A stretch of DNA of 45,702 nucleotides from a virus: the IMG/VR virus record IMGVR_UViG_3300035670_000384, positions 1 through 45,702 of that record; one strand, given 5' to 3'. Positions within the stretch are counted from its first letter, which is position 1, and every line of letters starts with the position of its first letter. Made by a program: the position numbers and the translations under genes. Under the pieces are notes generated by a model that had not been told where the DNA came from, did no database searches, and saw only the letters and a program-made list of their open reading frames with translations. Below, in pieces: positions 1 to 7,633 of this stretch.

Positions 1-108
1 TTTTAACATAGGCAACTTAAGCGATGGAACACTGCCCAAACTAGGAGCAGATAATTTACCGCCTGATGTTGTAGCAGATATCTTTTTGTATTCAACATCT
101 ATGGCTCT
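1..108. repeat. Terminal overlap identical to 43351-43458
   Basis: 108 bp exact match ending at a T/C difference at position 109 versus 43459. It is coding sequence for the shared C-terminal part of the A/B virion protein. Together with the second 108 bp match (2284-2391 = 45595-45702) it shows that the contig closes into a circle. Confidence 0.95.
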
Positions 109-3100
109 TAATAGCTGTTCTGCTTGACCTGCTGTTAATACTTTCAGCTCGTACAGCTTTTGGATATCCTTTGCTTTGGCAGATAACTTGCTTTTATAGG
201 TGGATACAAGTTTTTTATCCAGCATTTGATTACCGGTTAATTGAGGTCTTTTTATATCAAAGGAGAGGTCTATTGCTTTGGCAGTACCGCTATCTTCATC
301 AAAATATACATATTTATTTCCAGCCATTTTAGCCTCACCACTTTCTCTAACCTCGTCTCTGGCCGCAGCCTCATCTGCTTTTAGTTTTTTGGCATCTATA
401 ATACCTTTCCATTGTTCCTGAGGTATGTTTGATTTAGGCGTTCCTCTAACTTTATTGATAATATCCTCTGAAAGATTAGTCTCATTTTTCAGGCTTATCT
501 TAGGCTTTCCTGTTTTGGTAGTTTCCATTACAGGATATTGTTTTCCATATGTCTGGGCAGGAATACCAAGTATTGCAGGAATTGAACCTAGTAAACCTTT
601 GGGGCCATGTTCCTTATATAAGTCATAACTATCGGCAAGTACCATGGGTACAAATCTATTTAAAACCTCTACCGGAGCATCAAACTTTTCGCCAATGTTA
701 TTTGAGCCTCTTATATAACTAACAATAAGAGACAGCATGGGATGTTCCTTCATTTCAAAATATCTTGTTATTAAATCCATACGATTTGGTGAGTATGGGT
801 TGTCCTCATCTCCAAGGGTTAGCTTTCTACCTGTAGTGGATGATGTTGCATATCCTTTCCATAATCTGCCCATTAGAACGGCTATCTGTTGATAAGGCCC
901 GTACATGTTAAATCTAGTATTACCTATCTTTACTTTTCCATAATCAGAATTTGTGGGATCATCAGAAACCTCTGCACCGGCTAGTTTTGATAGCTGGGTT
1001 ACTAAGGTTGCTCCCCCCATAAAAGACAGCATTGTAAGTAAGGCCTCTTTTCTTATTTGAGGTTCTTTATTCATATAGTACATTGGATTTAAAGTTTGTA
1101 CTGTTGCTGCAAGTTTTCTTGCTGAAAATAATCCTTGTCCTAAAACAGGGGCTATTCTTTCAAGTTCTCCCAGGCTACCTCTACCTGTAGAAGTGTTAAT
1201 AAAATCTCCCAGGTCTCTTAAATACTTTGGTGTAACCTCTCCCCCGGATACTCTATAGCTGTCTATCATCTGGTCAAAGACATCAGCCCTCATTTTGTTT
1301 AAAAAGCCTGTGTAGGCTCTACCTGATGCCCTTATAACCTTACCTATACCGGGAAACTGTTCTGCCCAGGAGGACATAAACTGTTCCTCTCTCTTACTTG
1401 CAAAATTACCCATATCTGTAATTGATAGCTTTGCATCTTTCATTAGCTGGTAATTTGGTCTTGAGGCTATCTCTGCCTGACTCATTTTAAAAGCATCTTC
1501 GCTAGCAAATAACTTTAATTGCTTTGCAAAGTTTTTAGCTGTAAGAACCGGGTGCCTGTAAGCAAATAGGGCATTTTGCATCATTGTTGCAGATAGGTCG
1601 AATGCACCGGCCATAAATGACCTTGGCAGGTTATACACCTGCATCGCCTTATCACCTAGCTTTTTGAAAACATCTCTTTTATCTAGTACGGTATTGGTAA
1701 ACTCTTTACCAAAAACAGTATTTAATTTTTCAAGCTCACCTTTTGTAGGTACAACCCCACCACCTTCTCCTAGTAGTTTTGCAAGGCCTACCTGTGCATT
1801 TACTTTTTCCCACTCATCAAGAGCATCTGATTTTCTTACCATGTCAAAAAGTCTATCAACACTTTTTTGGTCAAAAGCTTGTCTTACAGACTCAAATTGG
1901 GCTTTGGGTAAATCTCCTTTTAAAGCTCTTAGCTCTTGTACAAAGCCTTTTTCTCCCGCAACCTTTTCTCTAGCATCCATAAGCTTTGCAAGTTTTTGAC
2001 TTCTTGCCTTTGCGTAGAGGCCTTCTTGTGTGTCTCTTATGGTACCGGCATTCTTAAGTTCATCCCTTAACTTTACTATGAGTGCATCATCTGCTATACT
2101 ATCACCATATGACGATATCTGACCTTTTAGAGGAACATCTTGCTGACCACCCAAAGTTGGAGTCTTTCCTGCACCGGGCTTTAGATTTGCCCGAGAGACA
2201 TCCAATCCTGATAGTACCGATTTGGGTACTTTTAGCGTTGGGCTTTGCAAAGTTTGCCCAATGGTTGTTTTGGTAGATGAACTTATCTTACCAAACCCTT
2301 TTGGGAATTTTATATTTTGTTCTGGTATTTTTGCTTTCAAAGTATCTTCAACCGAAGTATGAAGCTTGGGTAGAGTCATTAAAGATTCCGGAGTATTTGG
2401 GAGTTCTTTTAACTGTGGTAGGATTTTTGGCTGTACTTCTTTTACCACTCCTTTTACTTTATTAGACCCGCCACCTATTTCCTTGGCAAACATTTCAAAT
2501 AACTTAGTACCTGATCTACTATCAATCTCACTTAAAGCATCCTGTATTGCACTGATTTGGTTCTTACCTTTAGGTATCTTACCCATTGATAAATACTCCA
2601 TAATTGCCTTGATATAATTCTTTTTTCTTAGTTCAGGAGATAACCAGTCAGGAAAAGTGCTTGCTTGCTCGCCAATAAAATTACCGGCCTCATCTTTTAA
2701 TCTTCTTCCGGGTTCTGCAATATCAAGTTCAGCAAGTATTTGATACCTAGCCTCATCCAAAGGCAATGATTTACTAACATTTTTAAGACCAGCCATACTG
2801 TAACCGAGAATAGGTAGTCCAAAGGTTGCAGCATCAAATGCAAGATCACCTTTTACATTAGTTTTCTCCCCGGCAAGTTTCTTTTTTGCATTATAATATG
2901 CTGTATATGGTAGACCTTGTGTTACATTTCCAACTATCTTAGCAGCAGGTATGGCTAATTTACCCAGCTTTTGAGACTTGCTTAAATTACTTGCAAGTTT
3001 GTACAAAGGCTTAGTAACTTGTAACATTCTAGAAGTTTTAGCAAGTGCATTTCCTATAACAACATCAGGAGCAATATTTCCTATAAAGTGAGCAGACTTC

Positions 3101-3321
3101 TCTTGGACATTTTTTGGTTCGTATGGTTTATACCCCGCAAACCTGTCAAACCTTTCAGGACCTATTAATGTTCTAGGAATATAGGTAGCACCTTTGTAAG
3201 CACCAGATGCAGTGGCAGCAAGATTACCAAACATTTCTCTGCCTGTTTGTTTTAATCCGGGTACTAACCTAGCTCTAATATATTGTTTTATTTTGTCATT
3301 GAAACTTACAGGACCAACCAT
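1..3321 (-). CDS. Large virion protein, allele A (partial in window, continues past left edge)
   Basis: Open reading frame of 1107 codons from ATG at 3321 with no stop before the left edge. Because bases 1-108 equal 43351-43458, it continues in frame at 43350 and stops at 43234, giving 1145 aa. Residues 1-346 and the last 74 are shared with allele B (43234-45702); residues 347-1071 are allele-specific. The protein is rich in Lys, Ala and Leu with hydrophobic helical stretches. Its position between the coiled-coil virion protein and the scaffold is where podoviruses keep large internal/ejection proteins, and the style recalls phage 'large polyvalent' proteins. No catalytic motif was recognised, so function is inferred from position only. 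No Shine-Dalgarno precedes the ATG; the promoter at 3328-3356 puts +1 on the ATG. Confidence 0.75.
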   Translation of the reverse strand, partial: MVGPVSFNDKIKQYIRARLVPGLKQTGREMFGNLAATASGAYKGATYIPRTLIGPERFDRFAGYKPYEPKNVQEKSAHFIGNIAPDVVIGNALAKTSRMLQVTKPLYKLASNLSKSQKLGKLAIPAAKIVGNVTQGLPYTAYYNAKKKLAGEKTNVKGDLAFDAATFGLPILGYSMAGLKNVSKSLPLDEARYQILAELDIAEPGRRLKDEAGNFIGEQASTFPDWLSPELRKKNYIKAIMEYLSMGKIPKGKNQISAIQDALSEIDSRSGTKLFEMFAKEIGGGSNKVKGVVKEVQPKILPQLKELPNTPESLMTLPKLHTSVEDTLKAKIPEQNIKFPKGFGKISSSTKTTIGQTLQSPTLKVPKSVLSGLDVSRANLKPGAGKTPTLGGQQDVPLKGQISSYGDSIADDALIVKLRDELKNAGTIRDTQEGLYAKARSQKLAKLMDAREKVAGEKGFVQELRALKGDLPKAQFESVRQAFDQKSVDRLFDMVRKSDALDEWEKVNAQVGLAKLLGEGGGVVPTKGELEKLNTVFGKEFTNTVLDKRDVFKKLGDKAMQVYNLPRSFMAGAFDLSATMMQNALFAYRHPVLTAKNFAKQLKLFASEDAFKMSQAEIASRPNYQLMKDAKLSITDMGNFASKREEQFMSSWAEQFPGIGKVIRASGRAYTGFLNKMRADVFDQMIDSYRVSGGEVTPKYLRDLGDFINTSTGRGSLGELERIAPVLGQGLFSARKLAATVQTLNPMYYMNKEPQIRKEALLTMLSFMGGATLVTQLSKLAGAEVSDDPTNSDYGKVKIGNTRFNMYGPYQQIAVLMGRLWKGYATSSTTGRKLTLGDEDNPYSPNRMDLITRYFEMKEHPMLSLIVSYIRGSNNIGEKFDAPVEVLNRFVPMVLADSYDLYKEHGPKGLLGSIPAILGIPAQTYGKQYPVMETTKTGKPKISLKNETNLSEDIINKVRGTPKSNIPQEQWKGIIDAKKLKADEAAARDEVRESGEAKMAGNKYVYFDEDSGTAKAIDLSFDIKRPQLTGNQMLDKKLVSTYKSKLSAKAKDIQKLYELKVLTAGQAEQLLRAIDVEYKKISATTSGGKLSAPSLGSVPSLKLPMLK
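2284..2391. repeat. Internal copy of the right-end sequence (45595-45702)
   Basis: 108 bp exact match to the last 108 bases of the window, ending at a T/C difference at 2283 versus 45594. It encodes the end of the N-terminal part shared by alleles A and B. The equal 108 bp length at both ends is what a fixed k-mer assembly overlap produces. Confidence 0.95.
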
Positions 3322-3327
3322 AATTAA

Positions 3328-3356
3328 TAACTAAAAAATATAGGGAGATTTTTCAA
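3328..3356 (-). promoter_or_regulatory. Phage-type late promoter before allele A/B gene
   Basis: TTGAAA (3351-3356), 17 bp spacer, TAGTTA (3328-3333), then TTAATT and the ATG. Counting from the second box as -12 to -7, +1 is the A of the ATG at 3321. Same geometry as seven other sites. Confidence 0.7.
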
Positions 3357-3391
3357 TTAGAGAACTAATAGTTTGTGCAAGTCGTAAAGTT

Positions 3392-4735
3392 TTAATAGCT
3401 ACCGCCGCCGCCACCAAATAGGTCGTCATCATTATTAGACAATCCACCATAATAACCGGCTATATTACTAAGTGGATTAGTGTTTGCAAAACCACTTGTA
3501 AATTGATTACTACTTAGTGTATCAAGATTAGACCCCTGATTTTGTGCAAACATACTATTTATGTCATTTCCCGAGTTCATACCAACCCCATTTGTATATT
3601 GCTGTGCAGCAGTTAGAGCATTTCTAAGCTCAAGATCAGCCTTTACTTTCATAGCCTCTAACTCCTGACCAAAAGACATAAATTGATTTCTAATATTTTG
3701 TATATTTGCATTATAGGACTGCAATGCAGATAGCTTTGCAGCAGCCTTATCCTGTGCAAGCTGGAATCTTTGACTATTAATTTCGTCAAGTTTTTCTTGA
3801 AAAGCCAACTTAGCCTGTGATAATGCAGCATCTTTTTGCATAGTAAGGCTTTGAATCTTTGCATCAACTTCATTTTTTAAGTCAAGACCCCTTTGTACCA
3901 ACTTATTTACGGTATTTGCAACATTTTGTTTAATCTGCCCAAAGTTCTGCATCATTGATCTGCCAAGTAATTCCCCGGAAGCCTGACCTACAGATGAATT
4001 TCCCGCACCACCAAAAGCCTGCCTATTCCTTGCATCTAGTTCATTGTATAAATTTCTAGCAGAATCCAGTGCCGACTGCTCTCCTTGATAAGCCTCTGAT
4101 TTTGCGGTATTGATAGCAGCATTTCCCTGCTCATAAGCCTGATTAATCAACGGTATTTGTGCTTCATAAGGTGCTGTAAAAGTATTATAAAAGTCATTCT
4201 GTGATCCATACAGAGCTTGCTCTATTTTTGATAAAAAGTCCATGCCTTGACTGTAGTTCTGATCTATTAAAGCATCCTCTTGGGCTTTTCCGGATTTTAG
4301 ATACTCCAAATAGTCTGAACCAGTACCACCATATTTATCAAAATAATCTAAGTAACCCTGTGTTTGTTTAAGATCGGATAATCCAAGGACATCCCCGGTA
4401 TTTGTAACTGATAGCCTTGCGCCATCTACATCGAACTCGTGAGTAATATTGGTTGGATTATTAGTTTTAAACTCACTAGAGTCATTTGTAGTATTAGAAA
4501 AATCTTTTACAGATGTAGGTACAGATGTTGGTGTACCGCTTGTATAATAATTAAGTGCAGTGCTAGCCGCAGGAAAAATATATTCATCCAGCGTGCTTCT
4601 ATCTTGCGACTCACTCAATGAGCTGTCATCAGCAAGAAAGCCGAATTTATCCTCTGTCCAGCCAAGTTCCGGTAGCCTAAAGTTTGTAAAAGGTATTTTC
4701 CAATTTCCCGGTCCATAATAATCCATAAATGCCAT
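3392..4735 (-). CDS. Coiled-coil virion/ejection protein candidate
   Basis: 447 aa, ATG at 4735 with no Shine-Dalgarno but with the phage-type promoter immediately upstream. The first 120 residues are Ser/Thr/Asp-rich. Residues about 150-380 are Ala/Gln/Lys-rich and look strongly helical. The C-terminus is Gly-rich and ends in GGGGGSY. It lies between portal-associated genes and the A/B virion protein. Long Ala/Gln-rich helical proteins at this place in podovirus genomes are often ejected internal virion proteins. I did not recognise a family; the virion role is inferred from position and composition. Confidence 0.7.
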   Translation of the reverse strand: MAFMDYYGPGNWKIPFTNFRLPELGWTEDKFGFLADDSSLSESQDRSTLDEYIFPAASTALNYYTSGTPTSVPTSVKDFSNTTNDSSEFKTNNPTNITHEFDVDGARLSVTNTGDVLGLSDLKQTQGYLDYFDKYGGTGSDYLEYLKSGKAQEDALIDQNYSQGMDFLSKIEQALYGSQNDFYNTFTAPYEAQIPLINQAYEQGNAAINTAKSEAYQGEQSALDSARNLYNELDARNRQAFGGAGNSSVGQASGELLGRSMMQNFGQIKQNVANTVNKLVQRGLDLKNEVDAKIQSLTMQKDAALSQAKLAFQEKLDEINSQRFQLAQDKAAAKLSALQSYNANIQNIRNQFMSFGQELEAMKVKADLELRNALTAAQQYTNGVGMNSGNDINSMFAQNQGSNLDTLSSNQFTSGFANTNPLSNIAGYYGGLSNNDDDLFGGGGGSY

Positions 4736-4741
4736 AATTAA

Positions 4742-4770
4742 CTACTAAAAAAAGCAATAAAAAAAGTCAA
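4742..4770 (-). promoter_or_regulatory. Phage-type late promoter before 447-aa gene
   Basis: TTGACT (4765-4770), 17 bp, TAGTAG (4742-4747), then TTAATT-ATG. Predicted +1 is the A of the ATG at 4735. Confidence 0.7.
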
Positions 4771-4772
4771 AT

Positions 4773-5009
4773 TTAAGTGGGATTTCTTCTAAAGTATTCC
4801 TGATTTTGCTTGTTATCAAAGAATTCATTTAGTTCATCTATGGGAAAAGGATCGGTTGGGCTATCCATATAACCAACTCCGCAATTAGTACATTGGATTT
4901 TATCGTCAACCCTTACAAAATGATGATTACAAATATGAACATCCCTAAAATCGGCTACATATTCATAGCCTTTTGATAGGTCATTGCCCGATTCTGCCGT
5001 TTTGTACAT
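4773..5009 (-). CDS. Small zinc-ribbon-like protein downstream of portal
   Basis: 78 aa, preceded by a G-rich ribosome-binding site (GGGATAGGGACA then ATG). A Cys-His-His segment (about residues 27-29) followed by CTNCG (about residues 40-44) suggests one small metal site. The start overlaps the end of the 109-aa gene by 37 nt, so the two are probably translationally coupled. Function unknown; it belongs to the portal/head gene block. Confidence 0.65.
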   Translation of the reverse strand: MYKTAESGNDLSKGYEYVADFRDVHICNHHFVRVDDKIQCTNCGVGYMDSPTDPFPIDELNEFFDNKQNQEYFRRNPT

Positions 5010-5310
5010 TGTCCCTATCCCTTTTTTCTAAAAGATGCCTTAAAATGTCCTCCTGCTGATGCATAATCTCTAAAAACTGCTTAACAACCTCGGTTGCACC
5101 TCTAGCAAAGGTGTAATCTACTGCGATCACCTCCCAATTATTGTACTTTTCGTCTTTAGGATTAGGATAATACCCCTGTGCTAGGGATGCCAGCAGGGTT
5201 TCCGCTTGCTTCCACCCCGGCTGTTGCATCAAATCCACTAATATTTGAGATTTTTTGATTTCTGCCTCTTTGTCCTGTACCGGCTTGTCCTTGAATAGCT
5301 TGTTGAACAT
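4981..5310 (-). CDS. Hypothetical head-region protein overlapping portal
   Basis: 109 aa. Its ATG follows a strong AGGAGG Shine-Dalgarno (spacing 4-5 nt) that lies inside the portal gene, so the first 149 nt are read out of frame with the portal C-terminus. The product is helical, with Gln/Glu/Lys-rich ends; no known domain was recognised. The overlap and shared block suggest co-expression with portal. A start at an internal Met (5229) would still overlap the portal and has no better ribosome-binding site. Confidence 0.65.
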   Translation of the reverse strand: MFNKLFKDKPVQDKEAEIKKSQILVDLMQQPGWKQAETLLASLAQGYYPNPKDEKYNNWEVIAVDYTFARGATEVVKQFLEIMHQQEDILRHLLEKRDRDNVQNGRIGQ

Positions 5311-7177
5311 TTGCCTCCTGTAAATCTTCTAAATACTTTTCAGGGTTAGGCTCTCCCTCGTTGTGCATTATCTTTAAAATAAATTCAGATATTCTAAGTC
5401 TTTTACCCTCCTCCATTAAGCCTTGCTTAATATTAGGATTGATAAGCATATCGAGCATTCTTACTTTGGACTGCGCCCTTTCAGCACCTACACCAAGCGC
5501 CATAGACTTAACATCGGGAATATAATCAAGTTTCATATCTACCGGTAAGTCATCTTTGGTCACATATAAAGTGCCGTAATCCTCGGATTCTTCAAACTCA
5601 AGTTTTTTCTTGATATCAAAATTCTCCGGATTCTTTTCCCTTGGATTTAATATAACAGGATATTTTGGTAAAGTTATAGACTTCATAGCATTTCTTAACG
5701 CCATCTGGTCCATACCGCCCGACTTGTCTACAGAATCTACCAAGTAAGCCATTGCCTCATCACTGATGTCATTATCATTTAATCCAAGTTCTTTTAACTG
5801 ATCCAGCATATCCCTACCAACTATCTTAAAAATAATATGGTTTTTGGTAGGATCAGAAAATAGAAACTCCTGATTATTAGTAACCCAAAACATCATTTGA
5901 TCTTTTAAGGATTCTGATAAATACAACTGATTTTGCTGATCTCTTGATTGCCTCTGCCTTGCAGTATCCATTACCTCTGTTGCAGTCTTATCAGCTTCCC
6001 TAAAATCAAAGTTGGAAAGACCTTGGCTGGTTTCTCCAAGTGCAACATCTATAGCGGATTTAATAGCAGGTACAGCAGTTCTATAACCGGCGATTGCCTG
6101 ATCCCCCGTTCTATGCTCCGCAACATTATTGGGATTGCTACCAATAAGCCATATTGCGTTAGGGCCATAATCTAGGGTATCAAGCCTTACCTCATGGTTA
6201 TTTGCAACCTTAATAGGAGGATTCATACTAAGGTTTATTGCATCTATATAACTGCAATGAAAAGCATTTAAGGCTCTTGCCAAAGATATAATAGGCTCAA
6301 CCTCACTGTCTCCATACACATCATCACCCACCGGATAATATCTAAGCTGTATAACAGGTATTTTTTTAACAGGTAGCGGAGTATCTGACTCGCCAACCTT
6401 TATATCGTGATTAGGAGTAAAGAAATACCATTTATCTTTTCTATATTCAGTTACAAACTCAATAATAGGAAATGCACTATCATCCCCAATCCTGTCCTCC
6501 AACTCCCTCATTTCTTTTACAGCAGAATTATAATTTACTGCCCGCCTATCCGACTGGTAAGACTTGGATTCCAAGACTGATTTTAACTCGTCTAGGTTAT
6601 TATATAAATTACCGCCTACCAGCTTATTTCTTTCCTCTAACTGTTCATAGGTTAAATATTCTCTAACCTGTACCCAATTAGCATTTTTTATATGATTTGC
6701 TGACGGATCAATAAAGACATCCCTATTATCCAATACCTTAAATTCATTACCCTCATACTCACCTGATGTTTTCCAATAAACTAAACCAAAACTTGCACCA
6801 AACAGCCTTGTTTGAATATCCATTAATGCCCATTTCTCCAGCATTGAACCGCCATCATCAGCAGCATCCCATTGATAATCTAGGATGGCATTATGTATCT
6901 TTGCCTTTACAACATCGCCACCCTCTCTTGGTATCAGTTTACCCCTTAGCTTTGCATTAAACAGTCTTGAGTTTTTTTCCAATATTTTAGTTCTGATAAT
7001 AGGGTCGGTTACTTGTGATAAATAAGGCCAGTCACTAGGCAGATATCCATGGTATTCTCTTAAAATATCATCCCAACCATTATGTCTGGTTTTTCTGATT
7101 TCCATGTCCTGCTTGCCGACCTGATAGTGTTCTAAAAGCTCTGTTAAAAGCGTATCATTCTTATTTGATTTAGCCAT
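5162..7177 (-). CDS. Portal protein
   Basis: 671 aa, the usual size for P22/T7/phiEco32-type portals, which form the 12-subunit ring at the packaging vertex. Recognised from position directly after the large terminase and from typical text: an N-terminal region around WPYLSQVTDPIIRTK, a middle rich in aromatic and Tyr-Tyr-Pro segments (QLRYYPVGDDVYGDSEVEP) and a Gln/Gly-rich disordered C-terminus. ATG at 7177 has no Shine-Dalgarno; the phage-type promoter 7184-7212 puts +1 on the ATG. The last ~50 codons also encode the start of the 109-aa protein in another frame. Confidence 0.85.
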   Translation of the reverse strand: MAKSNKNDTLLTELLEHYQVGKQDMEIRKTRHNGWDDILREYHGYLPSDWPYLSQVTDPIIRTKILEKNSRLFNAKLRGKLIPREGGDVVKAKIHNAILDYQWDAADDGGSMLEKWALMDIQTRLFGASFGLVYWKTSGEYEGNEFKVLDNRDVFIDPSANHIKNANWVQVREYLTYEQLEERNKLVGGNLYNNLDELKSVLESKSYQSDRRAVNYNSAVKEMRELEDRIGDDSAFPIIEFVTEYRKDKWYFFTPNHDIKVGESDTPLPVKKIPVIQLRYYPVGDDVYGDSEVEPIISLARALNAFHCSYIDAINLSMNPPIKVANNHEVRLDTLDYGPNAIWLIGSNPNNVAEHRTGDQAIAGYRTAVPAIKSAIDVALGETSQGLSNFDFREADKTATEVMDTARQRQSRDQQNQLYLSESLKDQMMFWVTNNQEFLFSDPTKNHIIFKIVGRDMLDQLKELGLNDNDISDEAMAYLVDSVDKSGGMDQMALRNAMKSITLPKYPVILNPREKNPENFDIKKKLEFEESEDYGTLYVTKDDLPVDMKLDYIPDVKSMALGVGAERAQSKVRMLDMLINPNIKQGLMEEGKRLRISEFILKIMHNEGEPNPEKYLEDLQEANVQQAIQGQAGTGQRGRNQKISNISGFDATAGVEASGNPAGIPSTGVLS

Positions 7178-7183
7178 AAGTAA

Positions 7184-7212
7184 CTACTAAAAAAAAGAGA
7201 TTAGAAATTCAA
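7184..7212 (-). promoter_or_regulatory. Phage-type late promoter before portal
   Basis: TTGAAT (7207-7212), 17 bp, TAGTAG (7184-7189), then TTACTT-ATG. Predicted +1 is the A of the portal ATG at 7177. Confidence 0.7.
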
Positions 7213-7218
7213 ATTTAC

Positions 7219-7335
7219 TTACAAGTTGGTAGTAATAACAGGTCCATTTTGTTTTCTTGGGTCCTTGGGTTTTCTAGGTTTCTTCTTGCCTTTAACAGGT
7301 CTTTTGTACTCTATGATATTATTTGTATATAGCAT
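7219..7335 (-). CDS. Small, very basic protein (38 aa)
   Basis: ATG at 7335, TAA at 7219. The middle is dense in Lys/Arg/Pro (KGKKKPRKPKDPRK), as in nucleic-acid-binding tails. No clear Shine-Dalgarno. It lies at the 3' side of the structured region between the terminase and portal, so it would be translated from the transcript that starts at 7585. It could be a real small protein or chance coding in an RNA gene. Confidence 0.35.
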   Translation of the reverse strand: MLYTNNIIEYKRPVKGKKKPRKPKDPRKQNGPVITTNL

Positions 7336-7585
7336 GATTCTATAGGTTACTACTACTACCCCTACGGGGTGGTCTTACAGTGTTTTTTTAGATTGCAGAT
7401 ATCCTCTCTCCCCTCCCAATCTAGTGAACGATGTAGTACATTCTCCTAAGTTGCTGCTTAGGTCATCAGTCTAAAATCCTAAAAACTTTTTTTGTTTTTT
7501 TTGGATTTTCACTTAGTCGGTCGGTCGGTCGGCCTGTTTCCATGCGCTAAACAGGTAGCGTCTCACACAAGTTATTAACCTGTGC
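7336..7585 (-). ncRNA. Candidate structured RNA between large terminase and portal
   Basis: About 250 nt with its own phage-type promoter (7592-7620) and no convincing gene. In sense order it can form: a hairpin right at the start (7566-7584); a 7-bp perfect stem with a 9-nt loop (7533-7539/7549-7555); a run of four CCGA units (7516-7532); a 7-bp stem closing an A-rich loop (7473-7479/7503-7509); a 6-bp stem with 6-nt loop (7445-7450/7457-7462); a 7-bp stem around a purine-rich loop (7389-7395/7417-7423); and a 5-bp GC stem with 3-nt loop (7358-7362/7366-7370). The number of perfect stems in an otherwise tightly packed genome suggests a functional RNA or a structured leader. No known RNA family was recognised. 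Confidence 0.5.
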
Positions 7586-7591
7586 AACTAA

Positions 7592-7620
7592 CTACTAAAA
7601 AACTTTGAAAAAAAAATCAA
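7592..7620 (-). promoter_or_regulatory. Phage-type late promoter of terminase-portal intergenic RNA
   Basis: TTGATT (7615-7620), 17 bp, TAGTAG (7592-7597), then TTAGTT. Predicted +1 at 7585. No ATG follows, unlike most other copies, so the product begins with an untranslated or non-coding RNA. Confidence 0.65.
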
Positions 7621-7633
7621 ATTTTTTGAAAAG

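Noticed and set aside
2082-2465. Plus-strand frames with hydrophobic translations
   Set aside because: They are antisense to the continuous virion-protein gene, have no ribosome-binding sites and are not supported by neighbours.
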